Source of the DNA: Vibrio maerlii
GTDB lineage: Bacteria > Pseudomonadota > Gammaproteobacteria > Enterobacterales > Vibrionaceae
Reading direction: 5' to 3'
NCBI RefSeq assembly: GCF_003415655.1
Contig: NZ_QRHC01000013.1
Location: forward strand, 1-64,000
Length of the DNA stretch: 64,000 nt
Made by a program: the position numbers and the translations under genes. Positions 54,825 through 63,626 of the stretch are shown here, in pieces (position 1 is the stretch's first letter; each line of letters opens with the position of its first letter). A model generated the notes under the pieces. It was given only the letters and a program-made list of their open reading frames with translations, was not told the origin of the DNA and made no database searches.

Positions 54825-55990
54825 TAAAATGCCTCCTTGGTCTTGGCAAATGCCTGACGCAGGTCTTCAATCAGGTCATCGGCATCTTCAAGCCCCACCG
54901 ATAAACGCAATAATTGTTGAGAAACACCGGCTTCAGCTAGCGCTTCCTCACCCATTGCGCGATGAGTCATAGAGGCTGGGTGACAGATAAGGCTCTCAAC
55001 ACCACCCAGTGACTCTGCGAGTGAGAACAGTTGAAGTTCACCAACAAAGAACTTCAATGCCTCAAAAGAACCACCAAACTCAAAGCTCAGCATTGAGCCG
55101 AAACCGGATTGCTGCTTCTTGGCTATCTCATGACCAGGATGCTCTGGTAGGCTTGGGTGGTAGATCTTGGCGATGAGTTCTTGCTGCTTGAGAAAATCAA
55201 GAATCGCTTGTGAGCTTTCTTCATGTACACGCATACGGGCACCAAGTGTACGAATACCACGCAGCGTCATATAGCTATCAAACGGTGTTCCGGTTGCACC
55301 GATGCAGTTGCCCCACCAAGCGAGCTCTTCTGCATGCTCTTCCGTTTTTGTAATTACTACACCGCCAATCACATCAGAGTGACCATTGATGTATTTAGTG
55401 GTTGAGTGAATAACAAAGTCAGCACCAAGCTCTAAAGGCTTTTGGTATATCGGGGTCAAAAAGGTATTGTCGACAGCAACTAGCGCTCCCACTTGCTTTG
55501 CTTTTTCACACACAGCGGCAATATCAACCACACGCACCAACGGGTTAGATGGCGTTTCTAGCAGGATAAGTTTTGGCTTCTTCTCAATCGCTGCATCGAA
55601 CGCTTGCTCATCAGACTGATCAACAAACTCAACCTTAAAGTCACCCTTTTGTGAGCGAGTGTTAAATAGACGATACGTACCGCCATAGCAATCATGCGGT
55701 GCAACAATCAGGTCATCAGGACCAAGGAAAGCCGATACCCATAAGTTGAGCGCTGATGTACCACAGTTAGTCACCACCGCACCTTTACCAGATTCAAGCT
55801 CAAACAATGCAGTTTCTAACAGTCCACGGTTTGGGTTACCCGAGCGGGTATAGTCATAGTTTGGTACTTCACCAAATGCAGGAAAACCGTAGTTGGTCGA
55901 TAGGTAAATCGGTGGGACAACCGCGTGATGTTGAGTGTCTGATTCAATCCCAGTACGGACAGCAATCGTTGCTGGTTTGCGAGCGCTCAT
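54824..55990 (-). CDS. metB: Cystathionine gamma-synthase
   Basis: PLP enzyme of 388 residues condensing O-succinylhomoserine with cysteine. YDYTRSGNPNRGLLE, the DNTFLTPIYQKPLELGAD stretch and HSTTKYINGHSDV (PLP Lys) are standard. First gene of metBL, divergent from metJ with a shared MetJ operator. Confidence 0.96.
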   Translation of the reverse strand: MSARKPATIAVRTGIESDTQHHAVVPPIYLSTNYGFPAFGEVPNYDYTRSGNPNRGLLETALFELESGKGAVVTNCGTSALNLWVSAFLGPDDLIVAPHDCYGGTYRLFNTRSQKGDFKVEFVDQSDEQAFDAAIEKKPKLILLETPSNPLVRVVDIAAVCEKAKQVGALVAVDNTFLTPIYQKPLELGADFVIHSTTKYINGHSDVIGGVVITKTEEHAEELAWWGNCIGATGTPFDSYMTLRGIRTLGARMRVHEESSQAILDFLKQQELIAKIYHPSLPEHPGHEIAKKQQSGFGSMLSFEFGGSFEALKFFVGELQLFSLAESLGGVESLICHPASMTHRAMGEEALAEAGVSQQLLRLSVGLEDADDLIEDLRQAFAKTKEAF

Positions 55991-56113
55991 AGGGTATTCC
56001 TTTCCTAATCAAATCTGTCGAATATTCTTGATTCGAGGATAATATATATCGACTATCAAGCTGGTCGGATATATCTTATTCTTTATTACTCCCTACTCTA
56101 CCATCGCAAGATA

Positions 56114-56145
56114 AGACGTCAACACTTCCAGACGTCTATATGTCT
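56114..56145. promoter_or_regulatory. MetJ operator (four tandem met boxes) between metB and metJ
   Basis: Contiguous 8-mers AGACGTCA, ACACTTCC, AGACGTCT and ATATGTCT; the third is a perfect met box and the first has 7 of 8. MetJ dimers bind such arrays cooperatively with S-adenosylmethionine. Confidence 0.9.
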
Positions 56146-56218
56146 TTGCTTATGGCAGTAAATCCCGCTAGAATCCCACTATCTATCCTATTTACTCTAA
56201 CAATAACGAAGGTGTGCA

Positions 56219-56539
56219 ATGGCAGACTGGAATGGCGAATACATTAGCCCTTACGCAGAACACGGTAAGAAAAGCGAACAAGTGAAAAAAATCACTGTTT
56301 CTATCCCACTTAAAGTATTAAAGGTTCTAACCGACGAGCGTACTCGCCGCCAGATTAATAACCTACGTCACGCAACCAACAGTGAGCTATTGTGTGAAGC
56401 ATTCCTACATGCCTACACAGGCCAACCACTGCCAACCGATGAAGACCTACGTAAAGACCGACCAGACGACATCCCTGCTGAAGCAAAAGCACTGATGACA
56501 GAGATGGGCATCGAGTTCGAAGCCTTCGACGAAGAATAA
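56219..56539 (+). CDS. metJ: Methionine repressor MetJ
   Basis: Ribbon-helix-helix repressor of 106 residues, with SAM as corepressor. It opens MADWNGEYISPYAEHGKKSEQ; the DNA-binding strand KKITVSIPLKVLKVLTDER and helices RRQINNLRHATNSELLCEAF are as in E. coli. Divergent from metB across its operator, so it is autoregulated. Confidence 0.98.
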   Translation: MADWNGEYISPYAEHGKKSEQVKKITVSIPLKVLKVLTDERTRRQINNLRHATNSELLCEAFLHAYTGQPLPTDEDLRKDRPDDIPAEAKALMTEMGIEFEAFDEE

Positions 56540-56604
56540 AGGTAAGAGTGATTGAAGCGATTGTGATTCGGGGGAATACAAAAGTTTCAAAAGCCAGATA
56601 AAAC

Positions 56605-56628
56605 AACGGGACGCTTGAGCGTCCCGTT
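56605..56628. terminator. Bidirectional terminator between metJ and the malic enzyme gene
   Basis: AACGGGACGC and GCGTCCCGTT pair perfectly around TTGA, followed by TTT on the plus strand; the genes converge. Confidence 0.92.
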
Positions 56629-56648
56629 TTTATTGTTAAGCCTTGCTA

Positions 56649-57932
56649 CTATGCCATGTAGTTTTCTGGCATTTCGATACGAGCTACGCCCGCTACTACC
56701 GCTGCTTCTGCTACCGCTTTTGCCACACGTGGAAGTAAGCGCGCATCCATTGGTTTAGGAATGATGTAGTCAGGCCCGAACTCTAGCTTCTCAGCGCCTG
56801 CTGCTGTCAATACCTCGGCAGGAACCTCTTCTTTCGCTAGCTGACGAATAGCCTCAACCGCAGCCAATTTCATTTCATCATTAATCTCACTTGCACGCAC
56901 ATCCAGTGCACCACGGAAAATGAATGGGAAACACAGCACATTGTTTACTTGGTTAGGGTAATCAGAGCGGCCCGTACCCATAATTAGGTCATTACGAACC
57001 TCATGAGCAAGCTCAGGTTTGATCTCTGGATCTGGGTTTGAACATGCGAACACAACAGGCTTATCAGCCATTAGTTTAAGTGCTTCCGCAGGAAGCAAGT
57101 TTGGACCGGATACACCTAGGAACAGGTCAGCCCCCTCAATCACATCTTCTAGCGTACGCTTATCAGTGTTGTTCGCGAATAGCTGTTTGTACTCATTGAG
57201 ATCATCACGACGAGTATGGATCACGCCTTTACGATCTAGCATGTAGATCTTCTCACGCATTGCGCCACACTTGATCAATAGCTCCATACAAGCCACTGCC
57301 GCCGCACCAGCGCCCAGACAAACGATCGTCGATTCTTCTAGTTTCTTACCTTGCAGTTCGATTGCGTTCAACATGCCTGCAGCGGTGACAATCGCAGTAC
57401 CGTGCTGATCATCGTGGAACACAGGTACGTCACAACGTTCGATCAAACGACGTTCAATCTCAAAACAGTCTGGTGCTTTGATGTCTTCAAGATTGATCCC
57501 ACCGAATGAGTCAGCGATATTTGCAACCGTGTCGACGAATTCATCAATTGTGCGATGCTTCACTTCGATATCAAAAGAGTCTAGGCCAGCAAAACGCTTG
57601 AACAGTAGTGCTTTACCTTCCATTACCGGCTTAGAAGCGATCGGTCCAAGGTTACCCAAACCGAGGATCGCAGTACCATTCGAGATTACCGCAACGGTGT
57701 TGCCTTTCGCTGTGTACTTGTAAACATTATCAACGTTCTGTGCAATCTCACGTACTGGTTCAGCAACACCTGGGCTATACGCCAACGCAAGGTCTGCTGC
57801 AGAGTTCGCCGGTTTCGTTAGCTCGACGGCAATCTTGCCCGGGGTTGGGTATGCATGATAGTCGAGTGCCTGCTGGCGAAATTGTTCTTCTGGAGACAGT
57901 TCTTGAGTCGGTTGGTTATTGTCTGAAGACAT
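56649..57932 (-). CDS. maeB: Malic enzyme (short form)
   Basis: Decarboxylating malate dehydrogenase of 427 residues making pyruvate. It has DLALAYSPGVAEPVREIA, VKHRTIDEFVDTV, the IVCLGAGAAAVACMELL NAD(P) loop and FACSNPDPEI. It lacks the phosphotransacetylase-like C-terminal domain of E. coli MaeB (759 residues), so it is the short form common in vibrios; the cofactor cannot be fixed by eye. Confidence 0.9.
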   Translation of the reverse strand: MSSDNNQPTQELSPEEQFRQQALDYHAYPTPGKIAVELTKPANSAADLALAYSPGVAEPVREIAQNVDNVYKYTAKGNTVAVISNGTAILGLGNLGPIASKPVMEGKALLFKRFAGLDSFDIEVKHRTIDEFVDTVANIADSFGGINLEDIKAPDCFEIERRLIERCDVPVFHDDQHGTAIVTAAGMLNAIELQGKKLEESTIVCLGAGAAAVACMELLIKCGAMREKIYMLDRKGVIHTRRDDLNEYKQLFANNTDKRTLEDVIEGADLFLGVSGPNLLPAEALKLMADKPVVFACSNPDPEIKPELAHEVRNDLIMGTGRSDYPNQVNNVLCFPFIFRGALDVRASEINDEMKLAAVEAIRQLAKEEVPAEVLTAAGAEKLEFGPDYIIPKPMDARLLPRVAKAVAEAAVVAGVARIEMPENYMA

Positions 57933-58269
57933 GAGATTGGTTTCCTCAATCTGAATTATTGTAATAGTCGCTGACCGCCAGGGGTCTGGTTGCCGTCAAT
58001 AGTAATTGATGAGGTTCAAACTTCCTAGCTAGGGTTACATAAGATCGGCAAATAAAGTGTGAGGTCTGAGCACTTTAAATGTGTGAAAGTATTTCACTTT
58101 TTGGAACGTTTACAATTCAACCCATGTTATGAGCATAGAGCATGCGTTCGAATTTTGGGAAGTTCACGCAATAAGAACGGAGGAGTGAGGATAATTGGCA
58201 GATTTTGCAAGGTTATAGATACAAAAAAGGACGCCTTGGCGTCCTTTTTCTATGCTTACTTCAGAAGAA
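57933..58269. other. Region between malic enzyme and rpmE
   Basis: 337 bases. On the minus strand the malic enzyme leader could fold at 57971-58000 (TGAC, CCAG-GGGT-CTGG, GTCA), and a hairpin GATTG-AGGAAAC-CAATC would sequester its ribosome site just before the ATG. The rpmE terminator is at the far end. No small gene seen. No known riboswitch class recognised. Confidence 0.5.
58224..58249. terminator. Terminator of rpmE
   Basis: AAAAAGGACGCC and GGCGTCCTTTTT pair perfectly around TT (in practice a 4-base loop), with a T tract on both strands, 20 bases after rpmE. Confidence 0.92.
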
Positions 58270-58488
58270 TTACTTCTTAGAAGAAAGAGCACCGAAACGC
58301 TTGTTGAAGCGATCAACACGGCCGCCTGTATCAACGATACGTTGCTTACCAGTGTAGAACGGGTGACATTTGTCACATACGTCTAGGTGGATAGAATCTT
58401 TAGCTAGAGTTGAGTTGAATTCGAACTCGTTGCCGCAAGAACAAGTAGCTTTAACAGCTTTGTATTCTGGGTGGATACCAGGTTTCAT
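58270..58488 (-). CDS. rpmE: 50S ribosomal protein L31 (zinc form)
   Basis: A 72-residue ribosomal protein bridging the subunits. ATCSCGNEFEF and CDKCHPFYTGKQR hold the CxC and CxxC zinc ligands, so this is the Zn-binding form rather than the Zur-controlled paralogue. Divergent from priA, as in E. coli. Confidence 0.97.
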   Translation of the reverse strand: MKPGIHPEYKAVKATCSCGNEFEFNSTLAKDSIHLDVCDKCHPFYTGKQRIVDTGGRVDRFNKRFGALSSKK

Positions 58489-58739
58489 AGGGATAACCTC
58501 AATTAGGCCGTGTCGCCATCCGATTCTAAGCCGGACACCACACGTAGTTAAAAAATAAAGCTAGTGTACCGCTGTGTTAGCCACGAGCCATAACACTAAG
58601 GCGGCGTATAGTAATGAATAGTGATACCTGAATCAACCAATTTGATACTTTTTTCGCCATTATTTTTCGATCTCCAGCCATTTGATTGATTCTATTCCGC
58701 CATGATTTAAACTGAATCGTGTTTTTGCTGACTTACCTT

Positions 58740-60953
58740 ATGAATATGCGACCAACCATTGCCCGTGTAGCTCTACCCGTCCCACTAGACAAACAGTTTG
58801 ATTACCTCATTCCGAGTCATCTCTTCCCTGTTGTTGGTGGCCGTGTGGCAGTGCCTTTTGGTCCTAAGACTCAGATTGGTATTGTCACCGCTTTGGTGAG
58901 TGAATCCGATTTCCCTATAGAACAGCTCAAGCCAATCAAACACCTTATTGATCTCCAACCTCTGTGGTCAAAATCGCTTTACCAACTTCTTCATTGGTGC
59001 AGCCAATTTTACCAGTATCCACTGGGCGATACTTTGTTCAATGCGCTTCCTTCAGCACTACGTAAGGGTAAAGAAGCCGAGTTTCAGTCACTGGTAGAGA
59101 TTAGCCTGACACCACAAGGGCAAGATCAGCTGATGGCTGGGGTAAAAAAGTCCGCCATCAAGCAGGCTAAAGCACTCAACCTTTTACAATCCGGCCCCCT
59201 CTCTATTCACGCACTGCTCGATGAGGAGATCTCCCACGCCACCATCAAGGCTTTGGAAGAAAAAAACTGGATAGAAAAACGGGAGAAGCGCCCACAGATA
59301 AAAGCTTGGTCACACCAAGATGTCGAGACAGACCAATTCAAGCCCAAACTTAATGAAGAACAAGCTATTGCCATTGCTGCGGTAAATAACCATGATGGCT
59401 TTGGCTGCTTCTTACTAGAAGGGGTGACAGGCTCAGGTAAAACCGAGGTTTACCTTAACCTCATCAAGCCCGTTTTAGAGCAAGGTAAGCAAGCTCTGGT
59501 TCTTGTTCCTGAGATTGGCCTAACGCCACAGACCATTAGCCGCTTTGAAAAACGCTTCAACGTTGGTGTTGACGTAGTGCATTCCGGACTCAACGATACT
59601 GAGCGCCTCAATGCTTGGTTATCAGGGCGAGATAAAAAGGCAGGTATCGTCATTGGTACTCGATCAGCCCTACTCACACCATTTGCTAACCTCGGCATTA
59701 TTATTGTTGATGAAGAGCATGACTCTTCTTATAAGCAACAAGATAGCCTGCGTTATCACGCTCGTGACGTCGCGATTATGCGAGCCAATAAAGAAGGGAT
59801 TCCAATTGTATTGGGTTCGGCGACACCTGCACTAGAGACGTTACATAATGCTCTCAATGGTAAATATCATCACTTAGTTCTTGCTAAGCGTGCCGGCTCT
59901 GCGGTGCCAACAACCAACAAGGTATTAGACGTTAAAGGTCTATATTTAGAAAGCGGACTCTCTGCACCTTTAATTGCTGAGATGCGTCGTCATCTCAATG
60001 CTGGTAATCAGGTTATGCTGTTCCTCAATCGCCGCGGCTTTTCCCCTGCGCTGATGTGTCATGAGTGTGGTTGGATTGCAGATTGTCAACGCTGCGATGC
60101 TTATTATACCTATCACCAGAACAGCCGCGAGATCCGTTGTCACCACTGTGGCTCACAGAAGCCGGTAATTCATCAATGTCAGGGCTGTGGTTCAACACAA
60201 CTTGTGACTGTTGGCGTCGGAACCGAGCAGCTTGAACATCAACTAGAGCAGCTTTTCCCTGATTTCAAAACTATTCGTATCGACCGAGATAGCACCCGTC
60301 GCAAGGGCAGCCTTGCTGAGGCACTGCGCGCCATTCGAAACAACGAATATCAGATCTTGATTGGTACCCAAATGCTGGCGAAGGGGCATCACTTCCCCAA
60401 TGTGACTTTAGTATCCCTACTCGATATTGATGGCTCTCTATATAGTAGTGACTTCCGCGCATCTGAGCGTTTAGCGCAGCTGTTTATTCAAGTCGCAGGA
60501 CGAGCGGGTCGTGAGAGCAAACCCGGTGAGGTTATACTGCAAACTCACCACCCTGAACATGCCTTGCTACATACACTGCTCAACAAGAGCTATCACCACT
60601 TTGCAGTGGAAGCGCTGAAAGAGAGAAAGATTGCCGCACTGCCACCGTTTAGCTTTTTGACGCTATTCAGAGCAGAAGGAACACAATCTCCCATCGTCGA
60701 AGACTTCTTACGTCAGGTCCGATTAACGCTAGAGTCACATCCATTGTTTGATGAACATTGTATGGTACTAGGCCCAACTCCTGCTCCGTTAGCCAAACGC
60801 GCAGGTAAGTCTCGCTGGCAGCTTTTGTTACAAACGGGGATGCGTTCGCAGATGCAAAAGATCCTCACCAGTGCAAAACCGGCGATCCAAATGCTGCCCA
60901 ATGCCAAAAAAGTACGCTGGAGTATTGACATCGAACCTCAGGATCTCAGCTAA
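58740..60953 (+). CDS. priA: Primosomal replication restart helicase PriA
   Basis: SF2 3'-5' DNA helicase of 737 residues that reloads DnaB at stalled forks. The N-terminal DNA-binding domain starts IARVALPVPLDKQFDYL; Walker A is GVTGSGKTEVYL, the DEAH-type box DEEHDSSYKQQ, and eight Cys (CHECGW, CQRC, CHHCG, CQGCG) bind zinc. The start at 58740 or the ATG two codons later are both possible; an earlier ATG is less like the family. Confidence 0.95.
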   Translation: MNMRPTIARVALPVPLDKQFDYLIPSHLFPVVGGRVAVPFGPKTQIGIVTALVSESDFPIEQLKPIKHLIDLQPLWSKSLYQLLHWCSQFYQYPLGDTLFNALPSALRKGKEAEFQSLVEISLTPQGQDQLMAGVKKSAIKQAKALNLLQSGPLSIHALLDEEISHATIKALEEKNWIEKREKRPQIKAWSHQDVETDQFKPKLNEEQAIAIAAVNNHDGFGCFLLEGVTGSGKTEVYLNLIKPVLEQGKQALVLVPEIGLTPQTISRFEKRFNVGVDVVHSGLNDTERLNAWLSGRDKKAGIVIGTRSALLTPFANLGIIIVDEEHDSSYKQQDSLRYHARDVAIMRANKEGIPIVLGSATPALETLHNALNGKYHHLVLAKRAGSAVPTTNKVLDVKGLYLESGLSAPLIAEMRRHLNAGNQVMLFLNRRGFSPALMCHECGWIADCQRCDAYYTYHQNSREIRCHHCGSQKPVIHQCQGCGSTQLVTVGVGTEQLEHQLEQLFPDFKTIRIDRDSTRRKGSLAEALRAIRNNEYQILIGTQMLAKGHHFPNVTLVSLLDIDGSLYSSDFRASERLAQLFIQVAGRAGRESKPGEVILQTHHPEHALLHTLLNKSYHHFAVEALKERKIAALPPFSFLTLFRAEGTQSPIVEDFLRQVRLTLESHPLFDEHCMVLGPTPAPLAKRAGKSRWQLLLQTGMRSQMQKILTSAKPAIQMLPNAKKVRWSIDIEPQDLS

Positions 60954-61165
60954 ATCTTCAACAGGATCAAAGAACTATCCCTACAGAGATCCCCTACGGT
61001 CGCATTTACGAGAGAAAGATCACACTTGTGGTGTAATTTTTGTTAATCTCGCCGTAACTCTAGATTTATTAAATACATACACTAGACCCTAGCAACAATA
61101 GCACACTCACTCATATCACTGATGATTCACGAGTGGTAATGCAGTACTAAAGAGGAAACTAGATT

Positions 61166-62173
61166 ATGGCGACAATGAAGGATGTTGCTCAACTGGCTGG
61201 CGTCTCAACCGCCACGGTATCCAGGGCGTTAATGAACCCTGAAAAAGTATCGATTGATACTCGTAAGCGCGTTGAAGCGGCAGTAATGGAGTCAGGCTAC
61301 TCTCCGAACTCTCTGGCTCGTAACCTTCGCCGTAATGAATCCAAAACGATCGTTGCTATTGTTCCCGATATTTGTGACCCCTACTTCACCGAAATCATCC
61401 GTGGTATTGAAGACGCTGCTGTAGAGAATGGCTACTTAGTTCTATTGGGTGATAGTGGACAAGAGAAAAAACGCGAATCTTCATTCGTTAACTTAGTCTT
61501 TACCAAACAAGCTGATGGCATGCTCCTTCTTGGTACCAACCTTCCCTTTGACGTCAGCAAGGCAGAACAGAAAAACCTACCTCCAATGGTAATGGCGTGC
61601 GAGTTTGCTCCTGAATTAGAACTGCCTACGGTCCATATCGACAACTTGACCTCTGCATTCGAGGCGGTAAATTACCTTGCTCAACTTGGTCACAAGAAGA
61701 TCGCCCAGATTGCCGGTCCTGAAGATGCAACCTTGTGCCAGTTCCGCCATCAAGGCTATCAACAAGCCTTACGTCGTGCCGGTGCAGTCATGACCGATGA
61801 CTACGTTGTACACGGTGACTTTTCATTTGAAGCGGGGGCAAAAGCAGTGCGTGAGCTTCTCGCACTACCAGAGCCACCTACCGCTATCTTCTGTCACAAC
61901 GACACCATGGCCATTGCCGCAATTAAAGAAGCAAAAATTTTGGGCCTGCGTGTTCCTCAAGATTTATCGGTTGTGGGCTTTGATGATATTCAATTCTCCC
62001 AGTATTGTGAGCCACCATTAACCACGATTTCTCAGCCTCGCTATGAGATTGGTCGCCAAACCATGCTGATGATGCTCGATCTACTGAGAGGAAATAATGT
62101 ACAAACCGGATCTCGCCTGCTTGAGACCCAGCTCATCATTCGCGAGAGCGCCGCGCCTCCTAGACTGATTTAA
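61166..62173 (+). CDS. cytR: Transcriptional repressor CytR (LacI family)
   Basis: Cytidine-responsive repressor of 335 residues that acts with CRP on nucleoside uptake and, in V. cholerae, on competence genes. The HTH is MKDVAQLAGVSTATVSRALMNPEKVS, followed by the hinge SGYSPNSLARNLRR and a periplasmic-binding-type effector domain. The priA-cytR-ftsN-hslVU order matches E. coli, which fixes CytR among LacI relatives. Confidence 0.94.
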   Translation: MATMKDVAQLAGVSTATVSRALMNPEKVSIDTRKRVEAAVMESGYSPNSLARNLRRNESKTIVAIVPDICDPYFTEIIRGIEDAAVENGYLVLLGDSGQEKKRESSFVNLVFTKQADGMLLLGTNLPFDVSKAEQKNLPPMVMACEFAPELELPTVHIDNLTSAFEAVNYLAQLGHKKIAQIAGPEDATLCQFRHQGYQQALRRAGAVMTDDYVVHGDFSFEAGAKAVRELLALPEPPTAIFCHNDTMAIAAIKEAKILGLRVPQDLSVVGFDDIQFSQYCEPPLTTISQPRYEIGRQTMLMMLDLLRGNNVQTGSRLLETQLIIRESAAPPRLI

Positions 62174-62204
62174 TCAGCACCAAAGATAACCAGCCCCTAT
62201 CAAC

Positions 62205-62239
62205 GCCCAAGCTGAAATTGAACCAAGCTTGGGCTTTTT
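62205..62239 (+). terminator. Terminator of cytR
   Basis: GCCCAAGCT and AGCTTGGGC pair around a 13-base loop and TTTTT follows, 32 bases after cytR. Confidence 0.8.
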
Positions 62240-62311
62240 AATTCACGGGCTGTCATCCAATGGCAATCTGATTTACCATACCAACAGTGTTCATTACTCT
62301 ATTCAATATCA

Positions 62312-62851
62312 GTGGCAAATAAAGACTACGTACGACGCGGGCGAGGCACCAAAAAGCCAGCCAGAAAATCAGCGCCTAAACGCAAACCTTGGCGCAGCGG
62401 CATTGTGGCTATCATCTTGGTAAGCCTATTTGGTTATGGCCTTTACACCTTGAGCAATGACCCTGAACCACCGCAGCCTGCACCAGTAAGTAAACCAAAG
62501 TCGACGCCAAAGAAATCATCTCAACCGATCCCACCACCACCAACCGAGGATTGGGAGTACGTGAAGACCCTACCGAATAAAGAGGTTAAGGTTAAAGCGA
62601 AAGAGCAAGTGATTTCAGAGATCCCATACATCATGCAGTGTGGTGCTTACAAGCAGCTCAACCAAGCAGAGGCTCGCAAGCTCGACATCGCATTCCAAGG
62701 TATCAACAGCAAGATCCGCAAGAAAGAAGGCAGCAGCTGGTACCGCGTAGTGCTAGGCCCATACACCTTCAAGCGCGACGCAGAGCGTGACAAGCATAAG
62801 CTACAACGTGCCAAAATTGAGCCTTGTGCGATCTGGAAAGAGACGCAATAA
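62312..62851 (+). CDS. ftsN: Cell division protein FtsN
   Basis: Bitopic divisome activator of 179 residues with a GTG start. A basic cytoplasmic tail (1-28, DYVRRGRGTKKPARK) is followed by one membrane span (about 29-50), a Pro/Lys-rich linker and a SPOR domain (about 105-175, IMQCGAYKQLNQAEARK). It is much shorter than E. coli FtsN (319), mainly in the linker. No strong ribosome site precedes the GTG. Confidence 0.92.
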   Translation: MANKDYVRRGRGTKKPARKSAPKRKPWRSGIVAIILVSLFGYGLYTLSNDPEPPQPAPVSKPKSTPKKSSQPIPPPPTEDWEYVKTLPNKEVKVKAKEQVISEIPYIMQCGAYKQLNQAEARKLDIAFQGINSKIRKKEGSSWYRVVLGPYTFKRDAERDKHKLQRAKIEPCAIWKETQ

Positions 62852-62871
62852 CGACTCAAATCGACCCCTTG

Positions 62872-62905
62872 AAATGCCTAGAGAGCGCTCTCTAGGCATT
62901 TTTCT
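62872..62905 (+). terminator. Terminator of ftsN
   Basis: A 30-base perfect palindrome: AAATGCCTAGAGAGC and its complement, followed by TTTCTTTC, 20 bases after ftsN. It contains CTAGAGAG, the repeat unit seen at yheT. Confidence 0.88.
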
Positions 62906-62957
62906 TTCTGCCAATCGATCGAATTGCACAAACTTCTCTTCCGGCACTCTCTTTCAT

Positions 62958-62986
62958 CTTGAATTCTAACTACATCATCCTCATAT
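62958..62986 (+). promoter_or_regulatory. Predicted sigma-32 heat-shock promoter of hslVU
   Basis: CTTGAA (62958-62963), a 15-base spacer and CCTCATAT (62979-62986) match the sigma-32 consensus CTTGAA / CCCCATnT, the -10 at 6 of 7 defined positions. About 40 bases before hslV, a known heat-shock operon. Confidence 0.7.
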
Positions 62987-63027
62987 AGTTTTTACACAGA
63001 AAGCAAAATAACTATGAGGCCCTACTC

Positions 63028-63576
63028 GTGACTACTATCGTATCTGTACGTCGAAACAACAAAGTGGTTATTGCTGGCGATGGACAAGTATCGCTAGGCA
63101 ACACTGTAATGAAAGGCAACGCGAAGAAAGTACGCCGCCTCTACAATAACCAAGTACTGGCAGGTTTTGCTGGCGGTACTGCGGATGCATTTACCCTATT
63201 TGAGCGCTTCGAAAGTAAGCTACAAATGCACCAAGGCCATCTAACTAAAGCAGCCGTTGAGCTAGCTAAAGACTGGCGTAGCGATCGTGCACTGCGCAAG
63301 CTAGAGGCCCTACTTGCGGTTGCTGATGAAACAGCTTCTCTAATCATTACTGGTAACGGTGATGTGGTTCAACCTGAGAACGACCTAATTGCTATTGGAT
63401 CTGGCGGTAACTTCGCGCAAGCTGCAGCAACAGCACTACTAGAAAATACCGATTTAGACGCAAGAGAGATTGCGGAGAAATCACTAAAGATTGCTGGTGA
63501 TATCTGTGTATTCACAAACCATCACCAAACTGTGGAAGAGCTGGAAAGTACGGTTGAACTACCAAAACCAGCATAG
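63028..63576 (+). CDS. hslV: ATP-dependent protease peptidase subunit HslV
   Basis: Proteasome-like peptidase of 182 residues forming a double hexamer gated by HslU. The GTG start gives MTTIVSVRRNNKVVIAGDGQVSLG, with Thr2 as the nucleophile after Met removal and the GDGQVSLGNTVMK stretch. 50 bases ahead of hslU. Confidence 0.97.
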   Translation: MTTIVSVRRNNKVVIAGDGQVSLGNTVMKGNAKKVRRLYNNQVLAGFAGGTADAFTLFERFESKLQMHQGHLTKAAVELAKDWRSDRALRKLEALLAVADETASLIITGNGDVVQPENDLIAIGSGGNFAQAAATALLENTDLDAREIAEKSLKIAGDICVFTNHHQTVEELESTVELPKPA

Positions 63577-63626
63577 ATCTAATCCGCTCCCACAAAGACA
63601 CAGCACAAGAATTCAAGGGATATAAC

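Noticed and set aside
57933..58045. SAM (S-box-like) riboswitch before the malic enzyme gene, because of a GGCAACCAG string
   Set aside because: The other conserved parts of that class are missing and the gene is not in methionine metabolism.
60954..61165. CRP site upstream of cytR (half-sites near 61020)
   Set aside because: Only one TGTGA-type half-site with poor partner spacing is visible.
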